Positions 26,861-37,597 of a stretch of DNA of 64,000 bases are shown here, in pieces. The stretch's first letter is position 1. Each line of letters begins with the position of its first letter. The notes under the pieces were generated by a model. It was given only the letters and a program-made list of their open reading frames with translations, was not told where the DNA came from and ran no database searches. This stretch comes from CAVWSM01 sp963757805 (GTDB lineage: Bacteria > Actinomycetota > Actinomycetes > Jiangellales > Jiangellaceae), in assembly GCA_963757805.1 (NCBI GenBank), contig CAVWSM010000013.1, forward strand, positions 1-64,000, given 5' to 3'. Position numbers and translations under genes: made by a program.

Positions 26861-28156
26861 ATGTTCGAAGACCTGGTGGGTGCCGAGCTGGCCGCCGCGA
26901 TCGCCGCGGCGGCCGCCGACCCGGCGGGCCTGCCCCTGGGGGATCGGGTGGATCTGATCGTCGCCGCGGAGCGGCTGATCGGCTGGGCGCACGCGGTGCA
27001 GGCCGACGCCGTGCGTTCCGCTGCTGGATGCGGACAACTGCCCGGCCGGGTTCGACCCGGCGGTGGAGATCGGCGCCGCGCTGGGCGCGTCGATCCGCAC
27101 CGGCTCGGCGAAGGGCACCTTCGCCTGGGGGCTGTCGCGGCTGCCGCTGGCACGGGAGGCGCTGCTGACCGGACAGATCACCCTGCCGCGGGCCCGGCGG
27201 CTGATCCTGGAGACCCAATGCTGTGACGACGCGGTGGCCGCGGTCATCGACGCCGAGCTGACGTCGAAGGCGGCGCGGTGGAGTGTGGCCGAGCTGGGCC
27301 GCCGGGTGGCCCGGCTGATCGCCGAGCTCGACCCCGACGGGGTCCGCAGACGCCGCGAGACCAAGCAGGCGACCCGGTGTGTGGACTTCGAGCCGGGCCC
27401 GGACGGGATGGGCTGGCTGTCGCTGTTCGGGCCGACCGAGGACCTGGCCGCCGCCTACACCGCGATCACGCAGCGCGCCCTGCAGGCGAGACGCGCCGGT
27501 GAGGTGTCCCCGCTGGGGGTGTTGCGGTTCGACGCCGCCATCGACCTGCTCACCGGCCGCGACACCGAGCACGAGCTCGGGCGGGGTGCTGGTCCGGATG
27601 ACGGTGCCGGTGCAGACCCTGCTCGGGCTGTCCGACGCGCCCGGCGACGTCGACGGCGCCGGCCCGGTCCCCGCGTCGGTGGCCCGCACGCTGGCCGCCG
27701 GCGCCGAGGTCTGGGAACGCATCCTCACCGACCCGGCCACCGGCACCCCGCACTCGCATGACCGCATCCGCTACCGGCCCACCGAGGCGATGCGCAACCG
27801 CGTGCTGGACCGCGACCGGCACTGCCGGGCGCCCAGTTGTGACGCGCCGGTCTGGCGCTGCGACGCCGACCACGACGTGCCATGGCCGCACGGCCCGACC
27901 TGCGAGTGCAACCTGACCACCTTCTGCCGCCGCCACCACAACGCCAAAACGCACGGCGGCTGGACCACCACGCTGGCACCGGACGGCACCCTGACCATGA
28001 CCAGCCCCCTCGGCCGCACCTACCAGACCAAGGTGGAGCCACTGCCGCACCAGCCCGACTGGCCCATTCCCGCAGACCGACCCACCCGACGACTGGCCGC
28101 GCGACATGTCCTGGGTCGAGCACCGCGTCCGCTTGATCGTCGACCTCGCCGCCTGA
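26861..28156 (+). CDS. DUF222/13E12-type HNH endonuclease domain protein, three frameshifts
   Basis: ATG 26861 starts MFEDLVGAELAAAIAAAAAD. The long helical DUF222 domain continues in a second frame (DADNCPAGFDPAVEIGAALG, SIRTGSAKGTFAWGLSRLPL), a third (VLVRMTVPVQTLLGLSD) and a fourth (DDWPRDMSWVEHRVRLIVDL). The C terminus has the HNH core: CRAPSCDAPVWRCDADHDVP, then WPHGPTCECNLTTFCRRHHN and KTHGGW. Breaks lie near 27,018, 27,583 and 28,085. These proteins are multi-copy in actinobacteria and often decay, so either pseudogene or sequencing errors is possible. Confidence 0.8.
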
Positions 28157-28179
28157 GCGACACGAGCGCCTGCTCGCCC

Positions 28180-28803
28180 TCACGTCACCGCACGGACCCT
28201 GCGCGTGTCGAGCCCCAGGTCGCGCAGCTCAAGGTTCGCGAGAGCGGCGATCGTCTCTCTATCGCCGCGCCGCCATCGGTCCACGACACCGTCAGAGCCC
28301 ACCGCGGCGAGCTGACGTAGTGGTCGCGTGGCCAGTGCGCGCATGGCGAGCAGGTCGGCGCCGTCGCGGTCGAGCAGCACCCGGCGGGCGGCTTGTGCCC
28401 GGCGCATCCAGACCAGCCTTGGGATTGCCCAGACCAGCAACGCGACGAGGATCGCACCGCCGGCGAGCACGATCGCGATCAGCCATGCCACATCGTTGAC
28501 CGCATCCTGCTGACTCTGACCGGCCGACGCGATTCCCGAGGCGGCATCGGAAGCCGCGTTGAAGGGCGACGCCAGAGCGCGACCGGCGAGTGGCACGCCG
28601 TCGACCCGATCGCTGGCGCTCTGCATGCTGCCCGCCAGATCGGCGCCGGCGCGTTCCATCGTGCGCCCGGGTCCGGCGAGCGCGTCAACGAGGTCGAACG
28701 CCTGCTTGGCAAACCAGATCGAGCCGACGATCCAGGCGACGGCAATGGCATCGGCGACAATCTGGCGCGTGCGGCGAGCGGGAAGATCCGCGTACAGCTG
28801 CAT
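28180..28803 (-). CDS. Membrane protein of unknown function
   Basis: About 207 residues from ATG 28801-28803 (MQLYADLPARRTRQIVADAI). Two hydrophobic helices (AIAVAWIVGSIWFAKQAFDL and LIAIVLAGGAILVALLVWAI) bracket a ~70-residue external segment rich in Ala/Ser (AGSMQSASDRVDGVPLAGRA). A basic cytosolic tail (RRAQAARRVLLDRDGADLLA) follows. I recall similar actinobacterial hypothetical proteins but no function. Convergent with the HNH gene, 23 bases apart. The 231 bases upstream to the next gene show nothing I can assign. Confidence 0.65.
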   Translation of the reverse strand: MQLYADLPARRTRQIVADAIAVAWIVGSIWFAKQAFDLVDALAGPGRTMERAGADLAGSMQSASDRVDGVPLAGRALASPFNAASDAASGIASAGQSQQDAVNDVAWLIAIVLAGGAILVALLVWAIPRLVWMRRAQAARRVLLDRDGADLLAMRALATRPLRQLAAVGSDGVVDRWRRGDRETIAALANLELRDLGLDTRRVRAVT

Positions 28804-29034
28804 GCCGGATGCGTACCTGACCGCATCCTCCTCGACAAATCGGAAGACATTACTTCGACGAAGCGGACATCCCGTTCTTCTTGGACACATATCACCCTGG
28901 CCGCACACAGATTCGACGATCAATCGGATAAACCCAACTGCGGCGAGTATCAGCGCATGAGCACCGAGTGTCCCATTAATCATTGGGCTTGACGGGTGCC
29001 GAGCGCCCTCGGGACGATCCGACGCGAGGCATAG

Positions 29035-32000
29035 ATGGCAACAGCGGCAATCGAACGCGGCGGGACGGCCACTGGCGTCGTGTCGAACGCGCACGACCGC
29101 CGGTCCGGCCTCACCGTGCGCCTGCTCGGGCAGGCCTCGGTTCGTTTAGCCGGCACTGACCTGCCGGGCTTCGAGTCCAACCGGCTCCAGCTCTTACTCG
29201 CCCGTCTGCTCGTCGGAGGTCCGATCCCGCAGTCCCGACAGCACGTCGCGTTCTCCCTGTGGCCCGACTCCAGCGAGGAGCAGGCGCGGACCAACTTGCG
29301 GCACCTGCTGCACCATCTCAAGAACGCCCTGCCCGAGCCAGACCGCTACTTGGATCTGTCGAGGACGACGATCCAGTGGCGCACAGATTCCCCGGCATGG
29401 GTCGACGTCGAAGCATTCCAAGAGGCGGTACGTCAGGCGAAGGGCGCCGAAAGCGACAGCCTCGCAAGACAGTGGCTGATGACCGCCGCCGACGCGTACG
29501 GCGGTGACCTGCTGCCGGGCAGCTATGACGACTGGGTGCTGGCTGAACGCGAGCGGTTGCGTTCGTCCGCCATCACGGTGCTCGATCAGCTAGCGGGGGC
29601 CAGCGAGGACGACGGTGACCTGAACGGCGCCACGCAAAGCGCGCAGGCGCTCGTACACCTGGATCCCACACATGAGCCGAGCTATCGACGTCTGATGCGT
29701 CTTTATGAGGCGGCGGGCGACCGTGCCCGCAGCCTTCGGGTGTTTCACGAGTGCGTCCGCGCACTGGATCGGGCCGCAGGCGTGTCACCGAGTTCGGCGA
29801 CACAGGCGGTCTATCGCTCGCTGCTGGAGGCATCGCCAGCCCCCACCCTGACGGCCGCCGCTCCCCGCCTCGTGGGACGGGACGGCGACCTGGCGATGTC
29901 CCACGTGGTCTGGCGCGAGGCGCATTCGGGCCCCGGGCGCATGCTGCTGGTCACCGGTGAGCCTGGCATCGGCAAGTCCCGGTTGCTCGAGGAGTTCGCC
30001 GATGCTCTCGAAGCGGACGGCATCCGCGTTGCCCGAAGCCGGGCATATGCGGCCGAGGGACGGCTGGCCTACGGACCGGTCACAGACTGGCTCAAGTCCC
30101 CGACACTGTGGCCGACTGTCTCCACGCTGGACCCGACCTGGCGGGGCGAAGTGGCCCGCCTGCTGCCCCAGCTGTCCCTGCCTGAACCTCCCAGCGCGCC
30201 CGAACCCGTGAGCGAGGCCGGCAGACGCGCGAGGCTCTTCGACGGCTTGCGACACGCGTTGCTCTCGAGCCACCAACCGACGCTGCTCATCGTCGATGAC
30301 CTGCAGTGGTGCGACGCCGACACGCTTGCCTTCCTTCACTACTTCGTACGGGAGTCGGGCTCGGCGCCGGTCATGGTCGCCGGCTCCGCCCGCACCGAAG
30401 AGGTCGACGCAGGACATCCACTGTCGACAGTCGCGACAGGCTTGCATCGCGCCGGGCTGCTCACCGAGATCGCGCTGGGACCACTCGACGCCGAGTCGAC
30501 CGCCGAGCTCGGGCGACGACTGCGTGGCGCGGACCTCTCCACGCTGGAGGCAAGCAACCTCTACGCCGAGTCCGAAGGAAACCCGCTCTTCATCGTCGAA
30601 GCAATCCGAGCTGCTGGGGGACGATCGGCCGAGGAGGGTCGCGGGCTCGTGCAGCCAACGGTCTCAGGAGTCCTCCAGGCACGCCTCGGACAGCTCACGC
30701 CTGTCGGGCGAAGGCTGGCTGAGCTCTGCGCCACTGATCGGCCGGGCGTTCTCCCTCGAGCTCCTGGAAGCCGCCTGGACAGGTGAGCGCAACGAGCTCG
30801 TCGACGCGCTTGACGAGCTGTGGCGCCGCCGCATCGTGCGCGAGCAAGGCGACGCCTACGACTTCACCCACGACCGGTTGCGGGAAGTCGCCCTCGACGC
30901 CATCAGCCCGGTACGACGTCGAAGCCTGCATGCCACGGTCGCGAGCGCCCTAGCCGAACTGCACCACGACGATCTGGATCGAGTCGTCGCCGAGCTCGCC
31001 ATGCACTACGAGAAGGCGGGCCACATCCGTGAGGCCATCGCGGCCCATCGCCGGGCAGCGGCCTACGCCCAGTCGTTGTTCGCCACGGATGAGGTGATCG
31101 CCGCCCTGCGCCGGGCCCTGCTTCTGGTGGCCCGCCTGCCCGCCGCTCGAGAGCGCGAGGAAACGGAACTCGCGGTGCGCACGGCACTTGCCGTCCCGCT
31201 GGTGAAGCGGTTCGGCTACGGGTCGAAGGAGGTCCGCGAGCAGTACACCCAGGTCGGGCGACTTGCGCGCAGGCTCGGCGCGGAGATCACTCCATCGGCG
31301 GAACGAGGTCTTGGGCTTCTGAGCCTGTCCAACTGTCAGTTCGACGAGGCCGCGCAACGGGCAGGCGAACCTTGTACGACGCGGTGCGGCGGGTGATCCG
31401 ATCTCACTGGTGGAAGGCCACTATCTCTTCGGCGTGAACGACTTCTGGCGCGCTCGGTTCGCAGAGTCGGAGACCCATCTGCGGGAGGCGATGTCGCGAT
31501 ACAACCCCGACGAGTGCGCCACTCATCTTCGCGCCTACGCCCAGGACCCGTACGCCGTGTGCGCCAGCCGGCTATCGGTCACCGTCTGGTGGCGAGGCCA
31601 TGACGCAGAAGCCGTACGGCTGATGGCCGAGGCTAAACGGTACGCGTCGGCCATCCGCGACCCGTTCACCCTCGCCTACGTCGCCTGCTGGGAAGGCTGG
31701 CTCGCTCTCCTGCGCGAGGACGACGAGCAGGTCGCCGCCAGCGCGCGAGCAGGAGCGAAGCTGTGGAGCGGTCGGACGCCGTTCTTTGAGCCCATGGGCG
31801 ATCTGCTCCGGGGATGGGGCCAAGTGCGGCGCGGCAAGCACGCCGGACTGCTGTTAGTCCGCGGGGCGGCCGAGGCCTACCGAGACCCCGCGCGTCAGCT
31901 CTACCTCATCTTCGTCATGGCGGTCCTTGGCCGTGCCCTCGCGCTCGCAGACGAGCCACAGGAAGCGCTGAGCGTCATCGCCGACGCGAGGGCATTTGCT

Positions 32001-32183
32001 GACCGCACGGGACAGCGCTACCTCGACGCCGACCTGCTCCGCATCGAAGGGGAGCTTCACATCGCGACCGGAGAACCCGAGCAGGGCACGTCGTTGATCA
32101 GGCGCGCCATTGCCGTAGCTCGCGATCAGGGGGCAATCGCCCACCAGCGGCTCGCCGAGCGCTCGTTGCTCGCCGTCGGATAG
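29035..32183 (+). CDS. BTAD/AAA ATPase transcriptional activator (SARP/AfsR-like), frameshifted
   Basis: The reconstructed protein has ~1,050 codons. An OmpR-like winged helix (TVRLLGQASVRLAGTDLPGF to LWPDSSEEQARTNLRHLLHH) and BTAD domain (VDVEAFQEAVRQAKGAESDS, DPTHEPSYRRLMRLYEAAGD) precede an AAA/NACHT-like ATPase with Walker A LVTGEPGIGKSRLLEEF and Walker B LLIVDDLQWCDADTL. A TPR-like C-terminal half (EKAGHIREAIAAHRRAAAYA; ALSVIADARAFADRTGQRYL) follows. Frame shifts lie near 30,737 and 31,355-31,390. Such regulators activate adjacent genes, so the flavin oxidoreductase and nitrilase downstream are candidate targets. Confidence 0.8.
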
Positions 32184-32250
32184 GACGGAACGCTCAGGGA
32201 ACGCTCTGGCCTCCATGGTCGTGGCTAATCATCCGATGGGGAGGACACGC

Positions 32251-33622
32251 ATGCACGACGCGAGCATCAGCGCGCTTCGAGAGACTGTTCGGGGGCCGGT
32301 CTTCGCCCCCGGTGACGAGGGCTACGACGAGGCACGTGCTGTCTACAACGGCATGCACGATCGCCGGCCCGCGGTGGTGATTCGCGCTGTGGACGTCGCG
32401 GACGTACGGGCGGGTGTCGCGCTGGCCCGTGAGCAGGGGGTCGATCTGGCCGTTCGGGGTGGGGGGCACAGCGTGCCCGGATTCGGTACGTGCGACGACG
32501 GCGTCGTGCTCGACTTGTCGGGCATGCGCTGGGTCCACGTCGATCCGGAAGCCCGGACGGCCAGAGCCGGCGGCGGCACCACATGGGGAGACTTCAACCA
32601 CGCCGCCAACGCATTCGGTCTCGCCACGACCAGGCGGCATCATCTCGACTACGGGCATCGCCGGCCTGACGCTGGGCGGTGGCATCGGCTACCTCGCCCG
32701 CGGCGTCGGGCTCTCCTGCGACAACCTGCTCTCGGCTGACGTCGTGACCGCGGACGGGCGGTTCCTCCACGCCAGCGACCAGCAGAACGAGGACTTGTTC
32801 TGGGCGCTGCGCGGTGGCGGTGGAAACTTCGGCGTCGTCACGGCGCTGGAATACCAGCTGCACGAGATTCCGGAGCTGTACGGCGGACCGATCTTCTTCG
32901 AGCTCGAGGACGCGGCGACCGTCATGGCCGGCTTCGCCGACTACATCAGCCAGGCCCCCGAACAGCTGGGCGGCTTCTTCGCCTGGCAGATCGCCCCGCC
33001 GCTGCCGTTCATCCCCGAGGACCGGCACGGGGACACCTTGTGTCGTCCTGGTGATGGCCTGGGCCGGTCCCTCCTCCGAGGGTGAGCGCGTGCTGAAGCC
33101 CATGCGCGATCTCGCGCCCATCGTCGCCGAGCACGTCGGGCCGATGCCGTACCCCGCACTCAACGCAGCCTTCGATGGGCTGGTGCCCAAGGGTCTTCAG
33201 CACTACTGGAAGGCTCAGTTCGTCCGTGAGCTGACGCCCGATGCGATCGCCGCGCACGTCGAGCACGGGGCGCGAGGTCCCCGCACGTGTCGTCGACGAT
33301 GCACCTCTACCCGATCAACGGGGCGGTGCACCGAGTTGCGTCGGACGAGACGGCTTTCCCGTTCCGCGACGTGACCTTCGCACCAGTGATCGCGGGCATG
33401 TGGCCGGACCCTGCTGACAACGAGGCCAACATCGCGTGGGTGCGCGACTACTACGAGGCGATCAAGCCGTACGGCACTGACGCGGGCTACGTCAACTTCA
33501 TGTCCGAGGACGACGCGGACCGCGTACCCGTGAACTATGCCGCCAACTACCAGCGGCTGCGGGACATCAAGAAGAAGTACGACCCCGACAACCTGTTCCA
33601 CCTCAACCAGAACATCCGCTGA
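32251..33622 (+). CDS. FAD-linked oxidoreductase (PCMH/berberine-bridge type), three frameshifts
   Basis: ATG 32251 is preceded by GGGGAGGA. The FAD-binding half shows RGGGHSVPGFGTCDDGVVLD, whose His is the usual covalent FAD attachment residue, then GLTLGGGIGYLARGVGLSCD and FWALRGGGGNFGVVTALEYQ. The C terminus has the BBE-like NYAANYQRLRDIKKKYDPDN, LFHLNQNIR. ~455 codons, normal for the family (6-hydroxynicotine oxidase-like and aldonolactone-type oxidases). The second Cys used for bicovalent attachment is not at its usual place (GLSCDNLLSA may serve). Breaks near 32,630, 33,047 and 33,283. Confidence 0.85.
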
Positions 33623-33639
33623 CCTGCAACTGGCCGACG

Positions 33640-34596
33640 ATGGCGTCGTTGACGGTTGCGGCGGTGCAGGCCGCTTACGTGCTGATGGATCGTGACGCGA
33701 CTCTTGCCAAGGTGGAGGAGTTGCTGGCCGACCCTGCGGTGCGGGCGGCGGACCTGGTCGTGTTTCCAGAGGCATTCGTGCCCGGCACGCCGATCTGGAT
33801 CGACGGCGCGCGGATCTGGGACGGTGACGAGCAGTGGTTCGAGATGCTCGCCGACCAGGCTGTCGCCGTGCCGAGCGAGGCCACCGATCGGCTCGGTGCG
33901 GCTGCTCGGGAAGCGGGAACCTATCTGGTGATCGGGGTCAACGAACGCGAGCCAACCGGGAACACGATCTACAACACGGTGCTGTACTTCGATGCCGGCG
34001 GCAATCTGCTTGGCAAGCATCGCAAGCTGATGCCGACCGGCTCGGAGCGCACCGTGTGGGGAATGGGCGACGGCTCGACCCTCGACACCTATCCGACGCC
34101 CTTCGGACGTCTCGGCGGACTGATCTGCTGGGAGAACTACATGCCGCTGGCTCGGTTCTACCTGTACTCGCAGGGCGTCGACGTGTGGGTGGCGCCAACG
34201 CTGGCGAGAGGTGACGGCTGGATCGCGACGATGCGTCACATAGCCCGGGAAGGGCGCTGCTATGTGATCGGCGTGAATCCGTGCGTGCGCGTCGACCAGA
34301 TCCCGGCGGATTTCCCCGAGCGGGAGCGAGTGTGGCAGACCGATCCGGACGACCCTGACTGGGTGGAGCCCGGCAACACGGTGATCGTCGGCACCAATGG
34401 TGAGATCCTCGCCGGACCTGCTCGGTATGCCGAGACCGTCCTGGTCGCCGAGCTGGATCTCACCAAGGTGCTGTCAGCCCGGCGGCTGTTCGACCCGGTC
34501 GGGCACTACCACCGCCCCGACGTGTTCCGTCTCGCCGTCGACACCGCACCGCGGCCGGTAGTCACCATACTGCGCAACGGCCACGCTGACGACTGA
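33640..34596 (+). CDS. Nitrilase / carbon-nitrogen hydrolase
   Basis: 318 residues. The catalytic triad is clear: Glu in ADLVVFPEAFVPG, Lys in GKHRKLMPTGSER and Cys in LGGLICWENYMPLARFYLYS. The CWEN motif and WIDGARIWDGDEQWF belong to true nitrilases/cyanide hydratases (branch 1), which turn nitriles into acids and ammonia. RGDGWIATMRHIAREGRCYV and HYHRPDVFRLAVDT complete the fold. It starts 17 bases after the oxidoreductase stop, so both enzymes probably share a transcript and a pathway, perhaps of nitrile or aldoxime breakdown (inference). Confidence 0.85.
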   Translation: MASLTVAAVQAAYVLMDRDATLAKVEELLADPAVRAADLVVFPEAFVPGTPIWIDGARIWDGDEQWFEMLADQAVAVPSEATDRLGAAAREAGTYLVIGVNEREPTGNTIYNTVLYFDAGGNLLGKHRKLMPTGSERTVWGMGDGSTLDTYPTPFGRLGGLICWENYMPLARFYLYSQGVDVWVAPTLARGDGWIATMRHIAREGRCYVIGVNPCVRVDQIPADFPERERVWQTDPDDPDWVEPGNTVIVGTNGEILAGPARYAETVLVAELDLTKVLSARRLFDPVGHYHRPDVFRLAVDTAPRPVVTILRNGHADD

Positions 34597-34607
34597 CGTA
34601 CCCGGAC

Positions 34608-36120
34608 TCAGCCCCGTACTGAGGCAGGAACTGCCTGCTGCCACCAGGTGTAGAGATCTGCCAACCCCAGGCCGCCATCCGCCGCAACGACGAGGAGTGC
34701 TTCGTCGTCGTACGTCCACACGGCGATGGACTGGCCGTTCGAGTGGACGTAGCAGCCCAGCGTGCCGCGGTGGACGCCGGCGAAGTCCCACGTGTCTCGG
34801 CCGCCGTTGCGCAGAGGCCCGAACCAAGGCCTCCAAGCCAGGACGCTCAACGGCTGACGTCATGCTGGTCGGACGAGTCGTAGGCGTAGAGCTCGACAAA
34901 GTCGGCGGTCGGGTTGACGCATGACACCGCCCCAGTGAGGCCGCCGGTCAACTCCGGAGAAGGCGCGGGTATCTCAGTGCATGGCGCGCCCAGCGAAGAG
35001 GGCACAGCGCTTATGAGCGTCTGCGCCGGTGTTGGTCGGGCGTCGTGTCCGCGGGCGCTGGAATCGGTTCCGGTGTCGGGTTGATCACCACGTCATCGGC
35101 TGCAGTCGGCGTAGCGCGAAGGGCGTCGCCCGCCTGGAAGCCGGCGTAGATCAGCAGAGCACTCACCGCGACCGCTCCAGCAGTGAGGATCGCGGCGCCC
35201 GCCGTTCGTCTCTCGTCTCGAGAGGCTCGGGTGAGTGCTCTGTCGAGCAAGCTCTTGGTGTCCTCGGGGAGCGCCGCGCGAAACGCGGACGCGGACTCGG
35301 CGTCCATTCGTTGCGCGAAGTGCACGAGATTGAGGAACCGGTTGGTCGCGTGGGGAACAGGACGAAACAGCTGGGCAAACCGCAGGATCAGCGACTTGCG
35401 GACGCGGTCGGCCTGCTTGATCAGCCCGCCCGCCTCCAGCTGCGGGCTCAGCTCTCGTCCAACCAACGTCCTGAAGACGGCGTCAAGGCTGGTCCCGAAA
35501 TCCCGGCTGCAGGCAAACGCGATCTGATCGCCGGTATACACGGTGGCTCGCAGCCAGGGTCCGACGACGGGCGCCAGGAGGCGCCGCAGACCGGCGTTGT
35601 CGAGCAGGAGCTCGAACAATGTCCAGCGATCATGCTTCGCCTTCAGAGCCCCGAAGTAGGTGCCAAGTAGGAAGAGCAATTGCGGCCGATTGGCCGGTGT
35701 CGTGATGTCTGCGACCGCGCCACCCTCGACGAGGAGCACACGCACACCGAAATAGCTCGTGAGCTGGGTCGGAGGCGACAGTTTCGGAACAACAAAGATG
35801 TCGACACGCTTGTGATAGTCGATCATGTTCCTGACCTCGTCGACCGCACCTTGAAAATCCGGGAGCGTGTCGGGACCGACGAGTACTGCGTCACCGAGGA
35901 TGCGGACACGGTGTATCTGAAGCGTGACCCAAAGCAACGACAAACCGATCGCCAGGACGACGAGGGCAGCCAGCAGCGCTGGCAGATCGAGCTGCGCAAT
36001 CCAAACAGCAACCACGAGCAGACCTGATACGGCGCACACAACGGCCAGGACAAAGCGGGAAGGCTCGGTCGGATATCGCAGTTCTCTGATGTCGAGCGTG
36101 TTCGCCGAGACGTGGTGCAT
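34608..36120 (-). CDS. Membrane protein resembling a catalytically dead M48 peptidase with a C-terminal extracellular domain (two frameshifts)
   Basis: ATG 36118-36120 starts MHHVSANTLDIRELRYPTEP. Two membrane helices (RFVLAVVCAVSGLLVVAVWI; LLAALVVLAIGLSLLWVTLQ) precede a domain laid out like HtpX/M48 proteases. Where HExxH is expected it reads LFLLGTYFGALKAKHDRW, so the zinc ligands are missing. RATVYTGDQIAFACSRDFGT matches the helix normally carrying the third ligand. A third helix (AAILTAGAVAVSALLIYAGF) and a Pro-rich linker lead, after a frame change near 35,020, to an outside domain (QTLISAVPSSLGAPCTEIPA; second change near 34,855; DTWDFAGVHRGTLGCYVHSN). That end resembles the sensor-like tails of some actinobacterial Ser/Thr kinases. 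Confidence 0.55.
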
Positions 36121-36241
36121 CCGAAACGTCACTAATTGCGGCCATGACGGCCTCCCGTGGGCCAGATATTGACGCCTAGATAGAGCGCCCACACGGGAAA
36201 CAGATACAACTCCACGCGTACGGTTGCTGCGCGACTCAGCG

Positions 36242-37015
36242 CTACTGACCGCTCGCTGTGGCGAACTGCATGTCAGCGCGCGAACGCACGGCGTCGACGT
36301 AGTCGACCGAGTGGTTGTAGGCCAGGATCGCCCGGTTCCAGGCATCGCCGCGCGTGAGGTCGCCGCCGGAGGCACACAGGTAGCGCCCTGCTGCGAGCGT
36401 CGAGTCATCGACCGAGTGCGGGTCCGACAGTCCGTCGCCGTCGGCGTCGGCACCCCATCGCGACCACGTCGACGGGATGAACTGCATCGGACCGACAGCC
36501 CGGTCCCACTGCGCGTCGCCATCGAGGGCGCCGCCGTCGGTGTCGGCGATCTGCGCGACCCCGGTCCCATTCAGAGGTACCCCGATGATGGGCCGCTCCG
36601 CTCGACCGTCGGGCCCAAGGGCCAGCCCGCCGAACGTGCCGTGGCCGGACTCGACCGCGCCGATACCGGCCAGCGTCGGCCAGCTCAGCCGGCAGCCCGG
36701 CTGCTCGTCGGCCAGCCGCAGCGTGGCATTCGCGTACGCCCCCAGTGCCGGTCGGGGATACCGGTCTTCGCCGCGATGGTCTGCACCCACGCCGGGTCGA
36801 CAGCGCGCGCGACCCGCGATGCGCCCGACTGGAGGAGCGGCGACGTCTGCGCCTGTTCGGGAGGCGCTGTCGGCGCGGCCGCGATCGGCTCGGCAGCAGT
36901 CTGCAGCGGCTGCATAGCCGGCGAGCGGATCAGTCGTCGACAGTGAGGCAGCCCAGACACCCGCAACGACGAGCACCCCGAGCCCCAGCACGATCATCGC
37001 CGTTGCCGCTCGCAC
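36242..37015 (-). CDS. Secreted lytic murein transglycosylase (MltB/SLT-like), two compensating frameshifts
   Basis: The start MRAATAMIVLGLGVLVVAGV is a membrane anchor. From about 36,915 to 36,755 the sensible reading is in another frame (VDPAWVQTIAAKTGIP). It then returns to LGAYANATLRLADEQPGCRL and WPTLAGIGAVESGHGTFGG, where the Glu is catalytic. AVGPMQFIPSTWSRWGADAD, GDGLSDPHSVDDSTLAAGRY and AILAYNHSVDYV complete the actinobacterial transglycosylase fold. It cuts peptidoglycan glycan strands outside the membrane. It lies upstream of the M48-like gene on the same strand, a cell-envelope context. Confidence 0.85.
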   Translation of the reverse strand: MRAATAMIVLGLGVLVVAGVWAASLSTTDPLAGYAAAADCCRADRGRADSASRTGADVAAPPVGRIAGRARCRPGVGADHRGEDRYPRPALGAYANATLRLADEQPGCRLSWPTLAGIGAVESGHGTFGGLALGPDGRAERPIIGVPLNGTGVAQIADTDGGALDGDAQWDRAVGPMQFIPSTWSRWGADADGDGLSDPHSVDDSTLAAGRYLCASGGDLTRGDAWNRAILAYNHSVDYVDAVRSRADMQFATASGQ

Positions 37016-37114
37016 CCAGTGACATTCGGAGGACCAGATGGCTCGCGGGCGGCCAAAGAGTTAGGGCGACACAGTCGCTCGGTGAACGAGGCGTGACGCC
37101 AGCGCTGCGCCGCG

Positions 37115-37597
37115 TCAGAGCACGAGCCGTCGCTGGTGCTCGGTGAGGTGCCCACGCGGTGGTGGGAACCTTGCCGTGACGCCGTTTGGCTTGAAGCCGA
37201 GTCGCTCGTAGAGCCGGATCGCAGCAACGTTGGTGTCGACCACTTCGAGCTTGACGGCCGGAAAGCCCAGCTCCCGTGCGAAGTCGATCGCTGCCCGAGC
37301 GAGCCGCTCGCCGACCCCCTGTCCGCGGGCATCCGGCGAAACCCACATCGAGATGATCACCGCCTCGGTCTCGTCGCTCGGGTCGGGTCCGACGCCGACG
37401 AGGCCGTCATCGGCAGAGGTCGTGAAGTAGGCGGTCCGGGGGGTGCCCAGCCGATCACGCCAGAACGATTCCGGTTGCGCTAGTGACTGCTCGTACGTGG
37501 TCCAGAAGGCGTCGGGGGCGTCCCGCAACGCAGAAAGGCGAAGTCTGCGGAACCGCTGCCAGTCGTCCGGTCGCAGCCGCTCGATTGTGCTGCTCAC
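37115..37597 (-). CDS. GNAT family N-acetyltransferase
   Basis: 160 residues from GTG 37595-37597, overlapping the proC stop by 3 bases. EAVIISMWVSPDARGQGVGE, RLARAAIDFARELGFPAVKL is the acetyl-CoA pyrophosphate loop (RGQGVGERL), followed by EVVDTNVAAIRLYERLGFKP, the C-terminal GNAT signature. The substrate is unknown. Translational overlap places it as the third gene of a proline dehydrogenase-proC-GNAT transcript. Confidence 0.85.
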   Translation of the reverse strand: MSSTIERLRPDDWQRFRRLRLSALRDAPDAFWTTYEQSLAQPESFWRDRLGTPRTAYFTTSADDGLVGVGPDPSDETEAVIISMWVSPDARGQGVGERLARAAIDFARELGFPAVKLEVVDTNVAAIRLYERLGFKPNGVTARFPPPRGHLTEHQRRLVL

